DNA of 18,527 nt from Pseudomonadota bacterium. GTDB taxonomy: Bacteria; Pseudomonadota; Alphaproteobacteria; Rhizobiales; Xanthobacteraceae. The notes under the pieces are model-generated. The model was not told the origin of the DNA, searched no databases, and saw only the letters and a program-made list of their open reading frames with translations. The stretch is taken from contig JAEZEY010000480.1 in NCBI GenBank assembly GCA_023432845.1, forward strand, positions 1 through 18,527. Direction: 5' to 3'. A program made the position numbers and the translations under genes. This document shows positions 1-7,760 of this stretch, piece by piece (positions within the stretch are counted from its first letter, which is position 1; each line of letters starts with the position of its first letter).

Positions 1-1
1 G

Positions 2-127
2 TATCGCGCGCTGGTGCCGCTGTCCGGTCTGGCCGCCGATCGCATCGAGAAGAGCCTCAACCTGATCCGCGGCTTCGACAAGGGCGCGCCGGCGGCACAG
101 CTCACGTCGACGATCAGTCTGGCGTGA
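2..127 (+). CDS. C-terminal fragment of an unidentified protein
   Basis: An open frame enters from the left edge, with its first complete codon at base 2, and stops at TGA 125-127. It gives about 41 residues ending AAQLTSTISLA. The codon usage is GC-rich like the rest of the window, so it is probably the end of a real gene on the plus strand. I do not recognise the family from so short a tail: there is no metal-binding motif, membrane segment or repeat in it. It converges on the DUF454 gene with only 7 bp between the stop codons, and no clear hairpin terminator is visible between them. Confidence 0.55.
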   Translation, partial: YRALVPLSGLAADRIEKSLNLIRGFDKGAPAAQLTSTISLA

Positions 128-134
128 CGCCTCG

Positions 135-491
135 CTACGCGGTCGGGCGGGTGAAGACGTAAGCCAGCCCGGTGAGCATCAGCGCCGCGACCGCGGTTGC
201 CGACAGCCAGCCCGGCTCGCTGCCGAACCAGAAGACGAGGAAGCCGGCACTGATGCCGGCCAGCGACATCAGCTTGCCGCGCCATGGAATGGCGCCGTTG
301 TCGCGCCAGGCCCGCAAGGTGGGGCCGAAGCGCGGATGATCGAGCAGCCAGGCCTCGAGGCGTGGCGAGGAGCGCGCAAAGCAGGCCGCAGCCACGATGA
401 GGAAGGGCGTCGTCGGCAGCACGGGCAGGAACGCGCCGGCGAAACCGAGGCCGAAAAAGAGCACTCCCAAAGCCAGGTAAATCTGACGCAT
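135..491 (-). CDS. DUF454 (YbaN-like) inner-membrane protein
   Basis: A 118-residue membrane protein of the DUF454/YbaN family, whose biochemical role is unknown. The family signature is clear: LPVLPTTPF near residues 23-31, CFARSSPRLE just after it, WLLDHPRFGP, and a WRDNGAIP stretch before the second hydrophobic half. About three hydrophobic segments are visible (residues 3-22, 27-37 and 78-113, the last long enough for two passes). The length matches the family norm of roughly 115-125. I chose the start at 491 (MRQIYLALG) because the hydrophobic N-terminus begins there and a purine-rich AGAGG lies upstream; a longer frame to 596 adds an Arg-rich extension with no family support. The gene points away from the catabolic locus and is probably an unrelated neighbour. 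Confidence 0.85.
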   Translation of the reverse strand: MRQIYLALGVLFFGLGFAGAFLPVLPTTPFLIVAAACFARSSPRLEAWLLDHPRFGPTLRAWRDNGAIPWRGKLMSLAGISAGFLVFWFGSEPGWLSATAVAALMLTGLAYVFTRPTA

Positions 492-643
492 TGCCTCTTT
501 CGCCTCTCGTGATCGGCGCCATATGGCTGCAGTCGCCCGCCATGACAACGTGAAACGTGGTGCCGCGCTGCGCGCATTTCCATCCATGGCACGCAATTGG
601 GGCGGAAGCGGCGCGGGAATTATCGCCGAAAGCCTTCCCCCGG

Positions 644-667
644 CAATTATTTTAGGGTTAAAATATC
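644..667. promoter_or_regulatory. Operator site 1, upstream of the opine-dehydrogenase-family operon
   Basis: The core TATTTTA-GGGT-TAAAATA (648-665) is a perfect 7-bp inverted repeat with a 4-nt spacer, in a GC-rich background. Its left flank CCGGCAATTATTTTA is identical to that of site 2, and its right flank TTAAAATATCTT is identical to that of site 3. TAAAAT at 659-664 could be the -10 of a plus-strand promoter; the corresponding -35 position (635-640, TTCCCC) is weak. It lies about 45 bp before the start codon at 712. It is probably the binding site of a dimeric repressor. Confidence 0.8.
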
Positions 668-711
668 TTCCGGTACCATTGTTTCGGACACGGTTCGGTC
701 AGGTGAGGCTC

Positions 712-1791
712 ATGAAAATCGCGGTTCTGGGTGGCGGCAACGGCTCTTACGCGGCGGCCGTCGACATGTCGGAAGCAGGGCACGAGGTCCGCTTCTGGCG
801 ACGCGATGCGGCGGCGCTGGCGCCGGTGCTGGAGAGCGGCACGATCACGGTGCGCGACTTCAAGGGCGTGCGCGACGTCAAGATCGCCAAGCCGACGACG
901 GACCTCGGCGAAGCGGTGCGCGGCGCCGAGCTGATCGTCGCGCCGGTGCCGGCCTTCGCGCAGGAGGACCTCGCGGCCGCGCTGGCGCCGCATCTCACTG
1001 ACGGGCAGGTGATCTATCTGCCGCCCGGCACCTTCGGCTCCTATTTGATGATGAAGGTGCTGCGCGCCAAAGGCTGCAAGGCCGACGTCGCCATCGCCGA
1101 GACCGGCACGCTGCCATGGCTGACGCGCAAGCGCGGGCCGAACGAAGTTGCGATCACGACGCGCGCGACGCGGCTGCCGACCGGCGTGTTCCCGGCGCGG
1201 CTGAGCGACAAGGTGCTCAAGGTGATCTCGACGGCGTTTCCCGGCGCCATCGAGCCGGTCGAGGATGCGCTGTCCGGCGCGCTGATGAATGCCGGGCCGA
1301 TCATCCACCCGCCGCTGATCATCATGAGCGCGGCGCCGATCGAGCATTTCCCGCGCTGGGACATTCACAAGGAAGGCACGCAGCCCTCGGTGCGGCGCGT
1401 GCATGACGCGCTCGACGCCGAACGCATCGCGCTGCGCGAGGCGCTCGGCTACAAGGCGCCGCATTTCCCGCTGGCCGATCATTACAAGACGTCGAACTGG
1501 ATGTACGGCAAGCTCGCGCATGACAAGCTGGTCGATTCCGGCGACTGGCACGAGCATCTCGACCTGAAGACGCATCGCTATCTGCAGGAAGATGTTGGCA
1601 TGGGCCTCGCGCTGATCGTTTCGCTCGGCGAATGGGCGGGCGTGCCGACGCCGGTTGCGGCAGGGCTCCTCGCCATCGCCGGCGCGGCAAGCGGCAACGA
1701 TTTCCGCAAGACCGGCCGCACCATGGAGACGCTCGGGCTCGCCGGCGAGACCCGCGAGAGCCTGTCGGCCATGCTCGGAAAGGGCATCTGA
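712..1791 (+). CDS. NAD/NADP octopine/nopaline (opine) dehydrogenase family protein
   Basis: A 359-residue oxidoreductase. The N-terminus MKIAVLGGGNGSYAAA is a Rossmann nucleotide-binding motif of the kind found in opine dehydrogenases and 2-dehydropantoate reductases. The C-terminal half, with GALMNAGPIIHPPLI near residues 183-197 and an HFPLADHYKTSNW segment, fits the octopine/nopaline dehydrogenase C-terminal domain. Characterised members reversibly oxidise N-(carboxyalkyl) amino acids with NAD(P); the substrate here is unknown, and an amino-acid conjugate is only a guess. I start at 712 because AGGTGAGG at 701-708 is a good ribosome site; an earlier in-frame ATG at 523 would translate through operator site 1. 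The stop overlaps the next start by one base (TGATG), so the two genes are translationally coupled. Confidence 0.85.
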   Translation: MKIAVLGGGNGSYAAAVDMSEAGHEVRFWRRDAAALAPVLESGTITVRDFKGVRDVKIAKPTTDLGEAVRGAELIVAPVPAFAQEDLAAALAPHLTDGQVIYLPPGTFGSYLMMKVLRAKGCKADVAIAETGTLPWLTRKRGPNEVAITTRATRLPTGVFPARLSDKVLKVISTAFPGAIEPVEDALSGALMNAGPIIHPPLIIMSAAPIEHFPRWDIHKEGTQPSVRRVHDALDAERIALREALGYKAPHFPLADHYKTSNWMYGKLAHDKLVDSGDWHEHLDLKTHRYLQEDVGMGLALIVSLGEWAGVPTPVAAGLLAIAGAASGNDFRKTGRTMETLGLAGETRESLSAMLGKGI

Positions 1792-2783
1792 TGAGTGCGC
1801 CGGTGATTGCCTGTGTCGGCGCCGGCCGCATGGGCCGCGGCATTGCTCATGCCTTCGCCTATGCCGGGCATGACGTCCGCCTCATCGACGGCAAGCCGCG
1901 CGACAAGGACGGGCAGAAACGCCTGTTCGCCGATTGCGACCGGGAGATCCGCGCCTCGCTCAAGTCGGTTGCCGATATCGGCGGCTTCGATGCGACCGAT
2001 ATCGATCCGATCATGGCGCGCGTGTCGTACTACGGCTTAGACGAGATCGGCACTGGCCTTGATGGCGTGCGCATCATCTTCGAGGCGGTGCCGGAGACGG
2101 TGGCGGCCAAGAGCGAGGCCTTCGCGGTGATCGACCGGGTTGCGGCGAAAGACGCCATTATCGCCTCGACCACCTCGACATTCCTCTCGACCGAACTGTC
2201 GGGCTACAGCCGGCGGCCGAGCCATTTCCTCAATGCGCACTGGCTCAACCCGGCCTTCATCGTGCCGCTGATCGAACTGAGCACCACCGACGACACAGAC
2301 CGCGGCGTCATGGCCGAGTTCAAGGCGGTGCTGGAATCGATCGGCAAGGTGCCGGTCGAGTGCAAGGCATCGCCCGGCTACATCGTGCCGCGCATCCAGG
2401 CGTTGGCCATGAATGAGGCGGCACGGCTGGTGGAAGAGGGCGTCGCTTCGGCGGAGGATATCGACAAGGCGGTGAAATACGGTTTCGGCTTCCGCTTCGC
2501 CATTCTCGGCCTGCTCGAATTCATCGACTGGGGCGGCGGCGACATTTTGTTCTACGCCAGCCGTTACATGACCGATGCGATGAAGAGCGATCGCTTCGAG
2601 GCACCTCAGATCGTCAAGGACAATATGGCGGCGGGGCGCAACGGCTTGCGCGACGGCAAGGGCTTCTACGACTTCAGCACGATGGATGTGGCGGCCTATC
2701 GCCGCGAGCGGTTGTCGGCTTTCCTCAAGGCGCTGGATCAGATGGGGCTGGCGAAGCCGCCGGTGGTCAGGGGCAGGGGCTAA
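1791..2783 (+). CDS. 3-hydroxyacyl-CoA dehydrogenase family protein
   Basis: A 330-residue protein with the two-domain layout of 3-hydroxyacyl-CoA dehydrogenases: NAD-binding domain with VGAGRMGRG at residues 9-17, EAVPE at 98-102, the catalytic-type His-Glu pair in HWLNP (His150) and IELS (Glu162), then a C-terminal helical domain starting SPGYIVPRIQALAMNEA. The family's usual PG(F/Y)xxNR reads PGYIVPR, so a conserved Asn is Pro; this and the single C-terminal domain recall the small-substrate branch (hydroxybutyryl-CoA, carnitine or gulonate dehydrogenases). The probable role is NAD-dependent oxidation of a 3-hydroxy acid or its CoA ester in the pathway. Translation is coupled to the upstream gene by a one-base overlap. 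Confidence 0.85.
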   Translation: MSAPVIACVGAGRMGRGIAHAFAYAGHDVRLIDGKPRDKDGQKRLFADCDREIRASLKSVADIGGFDATDIDPIMARVSYYGLDEIGTGLDGVRIIFEAVPETVAAKSEAFAVIDRVAAKDAIIASTTSTFLSTELSGYSRRPSHFLNAHWLNPAFIVPLIELSTTDDTDRGVMAEFKAVLESIGKVPVECKASPGYIVPRIQALAMNEAARLVEEGVASAEDIDKAVKYGFGFRFAILGLLEFIDWGGGDILFYASRYMTDAMKSDRFEAPQIVKDNMAAGRNGLRDGKGFYDFSTMDVAAYRRERLSAFLKALDQMGLAKPPVVRGRG

Positions 2784-2790
2784 CCTGCCC
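2771..2790. terminator. Stem-loop across the stop codon, between convergent operons
   Basis: GGGCAGG (2771-2777) pairs with CCTGCCC (2784-2790) around a 6-nt loop that contains the stop codon TAA. The convergent livF stop begins 3 bases later. There is no T-tract on either side, so if it ends transcription it is not a canonical intrinsic terminator; it may simply separate converging transcripts or protect the 3' end. Confidence 0.4.
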
Positions 2791-2792
2791 GA

Positions 2793-3515
2793 TCAGTGAT
2801 TGGCGTGGCCGCCGAGATAGGTCGCGATCAAACGCGGGTCGTCGATCAGGGCTGCGGACGAACCGGAGTGCACGATCTCGCCGGTCTCCATCACATAGCC
2901 GAAACTCGCGGTCTCGAGCGCGGCGCGCGCGTTCTGTTCGACCAGCAGGATCGACACGCCGGTCTCGTGCAGCGAGGCGATGATGCGGAAGATCTCCCTG
3001 GTGATGAGCGGTGCGAGGCCGAGGCTTGGCTCGTCCAGCATCAGCAGTTTCGGCTTGGCCATCAGGGCACGGCCGAGTGCGAGCATCTGCCGCTCGCCGC
3101 CGGACAATGTGCCGGCCTTCTGGGCGTGGCGTTCGCGCAGACGCGGGAAACGGCCGTACACTTCGTCCATCGAAGTCTTGACCGCCGCTGAGCCATCGCG
3201 GCGTGTATAGGCGCCGAGCAGCAGGTTGTCGTAGACCGACATGTCGGCGAACAGCTCGCGGCGCTCCGGCACCAGGCAGAAGCCCATCTCGATACGGTCT
3301 TCGGTCGGCAGCGAGGTGATATCGGTACCGTCGAAGATGACGCGGCCGGCGGCCGGGATCATGCCGATGGCGCTGGTCAGAAGGCTGGTCTTGCCGGCGC
3401 CGTTCGGCCCGATCACGGTGACGATCTGGCCGGGATCGACTTCGAGCGAGACGTTGCGGACAGCCTCGGCCTTGCCGTAACTGACGCTGACGTTCTGGAT
3501 GGAGAGCAGGGCCAT
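2793..3515 (-). CDS. livF: Branched-chain amino-acid-type ABC transporter ATPase LivF
   Basis: A 240-residue ATPase, the usual LivF length. Walker A GPNGAGKTS is at residues 36-44, signature LSGGERQ at 137-143, Walker B LLMLDEP at 157-163, and the C-terminus ATYLGG is typical of LivF. It would pair with the ATPase domain of the fused LivM-LivG protein to energise import. The start at 3515 (MALLSIQNV) is chosen because it overlaps the upstream stop by one base (TGATG) and matches family N-termini; the longer frame adds an Arg-rich peptide encoded by the end of the previous gene. It is the last gene of the importer operon and converges on the dehydrogenase operon with 9 bp between. Confidence 0.93.
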   Translation of the reverse strand: MALLSIQNVSVSYGKAEAVRNVSLEVDPGQIVTVIGPNGAGKTSLLTSAIGMIPAAGRVIFDGTDITSLPTEDRIEMGFCLVPERRELFADMSVYDNLLLGAYTRRDGSAAVKTSMDEVYGRFPRLRERHAQKAGTLSGGERQMLALGRALMAKPKLLMLDEPSLGLAPLITREIFRIIASLHETGVSILLVEQNARAALETASFGYVMETGEIVHSGSSAALIDDPRLIATYLGGHANH

Positions 3516-5284
3516 CAGGCGACGCCTCCGAGATAGGCTTCCTGCACGCGGGTATCGGCGCGCACCGCGGCCGGGTCGCCCTCGCACAGCTTGCAGCCGA
3601 ATTCCATGACGACGATGCGGTCGACGAGGCCCATGACGAATTCCATGTCGTGCTCGACGAGCAGAATGGTAAGGCCCTCCGCGCGCAAGGTGCGCAGCAG
3701 TTCGGCGAGCGCTAGCTTTTCCTGGCGGCGCAGGCCGGCGGCCGGCTCATCGAGCACCAGCAGCACCGGATCGGCGGCGAGCGCACGTGCGATTTCGAGA
3801 ACACGCTGATTGCCGAGTGGCAGGTTGCCGGCAAGTTCGTAGGGCCGGTCGCCGAGGCCGACGCGATCGAGCTGCTTCATCGCCTCAAAGCGCGCGCGCG
3901 CTTCCTCGGCGCGGTCGAGACGCAGCGCACTTTGGATGAAGCCGGACTTGGTGCGACCATAGGCACCAAGCAGAACATTGTCGATCAGCGTCATCTTCGG
4001 CCGCAGCTTGACGTGCTGGAAGGTGCGGGCGATGCCGGCGGCGGCAATCTTCGATGCATTGGCGCCGGTGATGTCCTTGCCGGCAAAGGTGATGCGCCCG
4101 GCGCTCGGTTGCAGCGCGCCAGTGATGACGTTGAACATCGTGGTCTTGCCGGCGCCGTTCGGGCCAATCAGTGCCAGGATTTCGCCGGCGCGGACGTCGA
4201 AGCTGACGTCGTTGACCGCGATCAGGCCGCCGAAGCGGCGGGTCACCGCATCGACCTGCATCAAGGTCGTGTCCTTGGCCGGCTGCTGTTGGCGCGGCAG
4301 GGCGTCGGCCTGTGGTGGGCGTTCGCGATGCGGCTCGGGAATCCACTGCGCGATGAAGGGTACGATGCCATTGCGGGCGCGCTGCAGGAACAGAATGAAC
4401 AGCGAGGCGAAGACCACGACCTCGAGCTGGCCGGATGAGCCGGGCGCGATCATCGGCAGTACGTCCTGGATGCTGTTGCGCAGGAGAATGATAATGGCCG
4501 CGCCCACCACGGCGCCGAGCAGATAGCCGGAGCCGCCGATCATCGCCATCATCAGGAAGATGATGCTCATGGTGACGTCGAACGGCGTCGGGCTGACGAA
4601 GCGGCTCATATGAGCATAGAGCCAGCCGGACAGGGCAGCACACAGCGCGGCGATTACGAAGGTGATCAGCCGAATCTGCAGCGCGTTGACACCGAGCGAT
4701 TCCACCAGCGCATTGCCGCCGCGCAGCGCGCGCAGCGCGCGACCGACGCGCGAATCAAGCACATTGTGAATACCGAGCATCGACAGCAGAAGCGTGGCCC
4801 AGATCAGGTAGAAGATCTGCCCGCTATCAACGAGCGCGATGCCGGCGATCGAAATCGGCGGCAGCGACGGGATGCCGTCATAGGCACCGAGCCCCGGAAT
4901 GTTGCCGAAGCTGAAATAGAGCCCCAGGCCCCAGGCAATCGTGCTCAGTGACAGGAAGTGACCGCCGAGGCGCAGCGTTACGGCGCCGAGAATGGCCGCG
5001 ACCAGTCCGGTCAGCACCAGCGCGACGATGAGGCCGAGCCACGGCGAATAGCCCATGATCGAGGAGGCCCAAGCAGTCGAGTAGGCGGCGATGCCCATAA
5101 ACGATGCCTGGCCGAACGAGACCATGCCGGCATTGCCGGTCAGCAGGACGAGGCCGAGCGCCACCAGCGAATAGACGCCGATGTAGTTGAGCAGCGTGAT
5201 CGAGAACGGCGCGAGATAAAGCGGCGCTCCGAGCAGGGCGACGAAGGCGAGAACGCCGACGGCGATGGTGATCTGCCGGCTCAT
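3515..5284 (-). CDS. Fused LivM permease - LivG ATPase
   Basis: A 589-residue fusion of two components that are separate in the classical Liv system. Residues 1 to about 315 are a LivM-type permease with multiple membrane segments and the conserved GNAGMVSFGQASFMGIAAY stretch (50-68). A Pro/Gln-rich linker (about 317-338) leads to a LivG-type ATPase: Walker A GPNGAGKTT at 374-382, signature LPLGNQR at 488-494, Walker B LLVLDEP at 508-514, H-loop His545. The signature lacks the usual Ser (LSGGQ or LSYGQQR in most ABC proteins), and the D-loop region reads AAGLRRQE where AAGLNPxE is common. Such fusions are known in rhizobial relatives. The start at 5284 overlaps the livH stop by four bases (ATGA), which also argues against the upstream frame extension. 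Confidence 0.92.
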   Translation of the reverse strand: MSRQITIAVGVLAFVALLGAPLYLAPFSITLLNYIGVYSLVALGLVLLTGNAGMVSFGQASFMGIAAYSTAWASSIMGYSPWLGLIVALVLTGLVAAILGAVTLRLGGHFLSLSTIAWGLGLYFSFGNIPGLGAYDGIPSLPPISIAGIALVDSGQIFYLIWATLLLSMLGIHNVLDSRVGRALRALRGGNALVESLGVNALQIRLITFVIAALCAALSGWLYAHMSRFVSPTPFDVTMSIIFLMMAMIGGSGYLLGAVVGAAIIILLRNSIQDVLPMIAPGSSGQLEVVVFASLFILFLQRARNGIVPFIAQWIPEPHRERPPQADALPRQQQPAKDTTLMQVDAVTRRFGGLIAVNDVSFDVRAGEILALIGPNGAGKTTMFNVITGALQPSAGRITFAGKDITGANASKIAAAGIARTFQHVKLRPKMTLIDNVLLGAYGRTKSGFIQSALRLDRAEEARARFEAMKQLDRVGLGDRPYELAGNLPLGNQRVLEIARALAADPVLLVLDEPAAGLRRQEKLALAELLRTLRAEGLTILLVEHDMEFVMGLVDRIVVMEFGCKLCEGDPAAVRADTRVQEAYLGGVA

Positions 5285-6324
5285 TCCTCGTCCTCTTCCT
5301 CGGCGTGAACCAGCGTATAGGACCGCCACAACAGAACGGGGATCAGGATCGAAAACACGATCACGTCCTTGAACGGGCTGCTCAGGAACGCGGCGAAGCC
5401 CTCAAGGATGCCGACGAACATCGAGCCCACGGCGGTGACCGGGAAGCTCACCATGCCGCCGATGATGGCACCGACGAACGACTTGAGGCCGATCAGGAAG
5501 CCCGAGTCATAGAAGATGGTGTTCACCGGCGCGATCAGGATGCCGGAAACGGCGGCGAGCACGGAGCTGAGCAGGAAGGCGATGGTGCAGGCCTGCTGCG
5601 GGCGGATACCCATCAGACGCGCCCCGGTGCGGTTGATTGCGGTGGCGTGCAGCGCCTTGCCGTAAAGCGTGAAGTTGAAGAACAGGTAGAGCAGGAAGCT
5701 GAAGAAGATCGCCGAGCCCAGGATCAGCATGGCCTGGCCGGATACCGGAGTGCCGGCGATGAAGGTGGTGAAATCGACGAGGCTCTGCGTGCGCACGCCT
5801 TCCGGGCCGAAGAACAGCAGGCCGAGGCCGCTCATGGCGAAGTGCAGCGCGACCGATACGATCAGCAGCAGGAGCACGGTGGCATCCGCGATCGGCTGAT
5901 AGACGATGCGGTTGAGCAGCGGCGCGATCGGCAGGATGACGGCGACGGTGAGCAGGAGGCGCAGCGGCGTGGGCAGCATCGTGCCGGCGGTGAGCCAGAT
6001 GATCGCCGCGGGGATGAGCGGCAGCACCAGATAGAAGAAGAGGGCGCGCGGAATCTTGGCGAGGGCACCCTTGCGCCACAGGCTGAAAATCTCCATCAGC
6101 GCAGCCAGGGCTGCGAGCACCGCGACCATCCCGACCGTGCCGGGCAGCTGCTTGTTCTCGAGGCCGGCCAGCGTCAGCGCGGTGAAGGCGGCGATGTCGC
6201 CGAAGGGAACGAAGATGATCCGCGTGACGGCGAAGATCAGGACGAAACCGATGGCGATCAGGACGTAGATGGCGCCCGAGGCGATGCCATCGATGGCCAA
6301 TATCGCGGCGATCTGTGCGTTCAT
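5281..6324 (-). CDS. livH: Branched-chain amino-acid-type ABC transporter permease LivH
   Basis: A 347-residue inner-membrane permease. The N-terminal DGIASGAIYVLIAIGFVLIFAV region and the C-terminal SFVGAIIGGMVSFPVTAVGSMFVGILEG region are typical LivH hallmarks. It is about 55 residues longer than most LivH proteins: an extra hydrophobic stretch around residues 65-135 (including LWRKGALAKIPRALFFYLVLP) probably adds two membrane passes. The C-terminus is a short acidic tail, EEEDEE. I start at 6324 (MNAQIAAIL); the longer frame reads through the 3' end region of the previous gene. The stop overlaps the LivM-LivG start by four bases. With the binding protein and the two ATPases it makes a complete importer. 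Confidence 0.92.
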   Translation of the reverse strand: MNAQIAAILAIDGIASGAIYVLIAIGFVLIFAVTRIIFVPFGDIAAFTALTLAGLENKQLPGTVGMVAVLAALAALMEIFSLWRKGALAKIPRALFFYLVLPLIPAAIIWLTAGTMLPTPLRLLLTVAVILPIAPLLNRIVYQPIADATVLLLLIVSVALHFAMSGLGLLFFGPEGVRTQSLVDFTTFIAGTPVSGQAMLILGSAIFFSFLLYLFFNFTLYGKALHATAINRTGARLMGIRPQQACTIAFLLSSVLAAVSGILIAPVNTIFYDSGFLIGLKSFVGAIIGGMVSFPVTAVGSMFVGILEGFAAFLSSPFKDVIVFSILIPVLLWRSYTLVHAEEEDEE

Positions 6325-6362
6325 GGTAGTGTGCTCAAATCGCCGCGATACCAGGTTCGTTG

Positions 6363-7514
6363 TTAGGGCTGATAGACCCACTTGCCGTCGACGAGCTTGA
6401 CGACGACGAGGCTGCGCTCATCGACGCCGAAGTAGGACTTCGGCGAGTAGTTGTAGATGGCGTGGACGCCGGCGATGTCCTTGTTGGAATGAACCGCGTC
6501 CATTACAGCCTGGCGGAATTCCTGCGTACCGGGCTTGGCTTTGGTCAGCGCGACCTTGGCGGCTTCGAGGAACACAACCCAGGCGTCGAAGGCATAGCCG
6601 GAGAAGCCGTCATCGGCTTCGCCGCCATTCACCTTCTTGAAGGATTCGTGGAAGGCGGTGCCGATCTTCTTGGAGAAGTGATCGTTCGGCAGCTGGCTCG
6701 TGACGACGACCGGGCCGGCCGACACCTGGGTGCCTTCGGCAGCCTTGCCGCCGATACGGACGAAGTCGCGGTTGAGCAGCGACGGCGTGCCGAAGAACGG
6801 GCCCTGGAAGCCGAGCTTGCGCAATTCGAGCAGCGGCAGCGCCGCCTGCGTGGCCGAACCACCATTGAGGAAGCCGTCCGGCTTCGCCGCGAGGACCTTC
6901 AGGGCCTGCGCGGTGACGGAGGTGTCGGTGCGGGAGTAGCGCTCGTTGGTGAGGACTTTCGGACCGCCATTCGCTTCCGCAGTCTTGGCCCCGTTATAGA
7001 CGAGGTCGCCCCAGGAGTCCGAGAAGCCGATGAAGCCGATCGACTTGACGCCGTCGCGCTTCATGCGGTCGGCGATCACCTTCACCATCAGCGGCGGCGT
7101 CTGCACGGTGCTGACGCCCCAGGGGCCGCCGGAGGGGATCGGAACGTTGACCGGTGACACGGCGAAGAACGGCACCTTCAATTCATTGGCGACGGTCATC
7201 ATCGCGTTGGTGCCCGGGGCGCTCGACGTGCCGATCATGACGTCGACCTTGTCCTGCTCGACAAGCTTGCGCGCATTCTTGGTTGCCTGAGACGGATCCG
7301 AGCCGTCGTCGAGCTTGATCAGCTTGATCTTCACGCCGCCGACGTCGCTCTGATAGGCATAGGCGGCGTTCATGCCCTTTTCGTAGTTAATGCCGATCGA
7401 GGAAGCGGGGCCGCTGAGCGATGTCACAAAGCCGACCGTGATCTCCTGCGCGTGTGCCGTCCCTGCAAGAAGCAAACCGGCAAACGCTGAAACGCCGAAC
7501 TTGAGTTTTCGCAT
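6363..7514 (-). CDS. Periplasmic substrate-binding protein of the Liv-type importer
   Basis: A 383-residue exported protein. The signal peptide is clear: basic MRKLKF, a hydrophobic core, and a likely cleavage at AHA|QE after residue 22. The mature N-terminus EITVGFVTSLSGPASSIG and the later segment IGTSSAPGTNAMM match the PBP1 (Leu/Ile/Val-binding) fold. In alphaproteobacteria such proteins often bind aromatic acids rather than amino acids, so in this locus the ligand may be the pathway substrate (inference). The ribosome site AGGAAG (7521-7526) stands six bases before the start. It is the first gene of the importer operon, with a leader of about 185 nt back to operator site 2; livH begins 38 bp after its stop. 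Confidence 0.92.
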   Translation of the reverse strand: MRKLKFGVSAFAGLLLAGTAHAQEITVGFVTSLSGPASSIGINYEKGMNAAYAYQSDVGGVKIKLIKLDDGSDPSQATKNARKLVEQDKVDVMIGTSSAPGTNAMMTVANELKVPFFAVSPVNVPIPSGGPWGVSTVQTPPLMVKVIADRMKRDGVKSIGFIGFSDSWGDLVYNGAKTAEANGGPKVLTNERYSRTDTSVTAQALKVLAAKPDGFLNGGSATQAALPLLELRKLGFQGPFFGTPSLLNRDFVRIGGKAAEGTQVSAGPVVVTSQLPNDHFSKKIGTAFHESFKKVNGGEADDGFSGYAFDAWVVFLEAAKVALTKAKPGTQEFRQAVMDAVHSNKDIAGVHAIYNYSPKSYFGVDERSLVVVKLVDGKWVYQP

Positions 7515-7576
7515 GGTGATCTTCCTGCCTTTAATGGTGTCGTCTGTTCACGAGACTTCCAAAGAAATTCACGCTG

Positions 7577-7672
7577 TCAGAGGCCGGCCGGAAAATTCCG
7601 GTCCGCTTCCCATGCCGCTGCGCTATGCACGTCTCGCGCCAACTTCGGGACGCAGGACAACAATCCACGCAT
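7577..7672 (-). CDS. Possible 31-residue leader ORF upstream of the binding-protein gene
   Basis: Inside the long leader between operator site 2 and the binding-protein gene is a short frame, MRGLLSCVPKLARDV..., with ATG at 7672 and TGA at 7577-7579. An AGGG (7681-7684) lies eight bases before the ATG, a fair ribosome site. A small inverted repeat, CCGG-N6-CCGG (7588-7601), falls near its end. It has no run of a diagnostic amino acid, so classical attenuation is not suggested. It may be chance; I list it because the leader is unusually long and the ORF has its own ribosome site. Confidence 0.22.
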   Translation of the reverse strand: MRGLLSCVPKLARDVHSAAAWEADRNFPAGL

Positions 7673-7695
7673 GAGCAAGTCCCTGCCGCTGCCGG

Positions 7696-7721
7696 CAATT
7701 ATTTTAATCTTAAAATGATTG
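7696..7721. promoter_or_regulatory. Operator site 2, upstream of the importer operon
   Basis: CAATTATTTTA (7696-7706), spacer ATCT, TAAAATGATTG (7711-7721): 11-bp arms with one mismatch and a 4-nt spacer. It lies in the 246-bp gap between the ligase stop and the binding-protein start, about 180 bp ahead of the latter. The left arm with its CCGG flank is identical to site 1. Confidence 0.82.
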
Positions 7722-7736
7722 GTTTTGGCAAGTCAA
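7707..7736 (-). promoter_or_regulatory. Predicted minus-strand promoter for the importer operon
   Basis: On the minus strand TTGACT (7736-7731) as -35, an 18-bp spacer and TAAGAT (7712-7707) as -10 make a reasonable sigma70-type promoter. An alternative pair, TTGCCA (7731-7726) with TAAAAT (7706-7701), has 19-bp spacing. Either -10 lies inside operator site 2, so a bound repressor would block it. The transcript would start near 7700, giving a leader of about 185 nt. Confidence 0.5.
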
Positions 7737-7760
7737 CAAGCGGCCGCACGGCGACGACGC

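Noticed and set aside
523..711. N-terminal extension of the opine-dehydrogenase-family protein to ATG 523
   Set aside because: It would translate through operator site 1 and has no family similarity; the start at 712 has the Rossmann motif at its N-terminus and a good ribosome site.
5305..6366. A 353-codon open frame on the plus strand, opposite livH
   Set aside because: Its translation is a low-complexity mix of Asp, Glu, Gln, Arg and Gly typical of the antisense of a hydrophobic GC-rich gene; livH on the other strand has clear family motifs.
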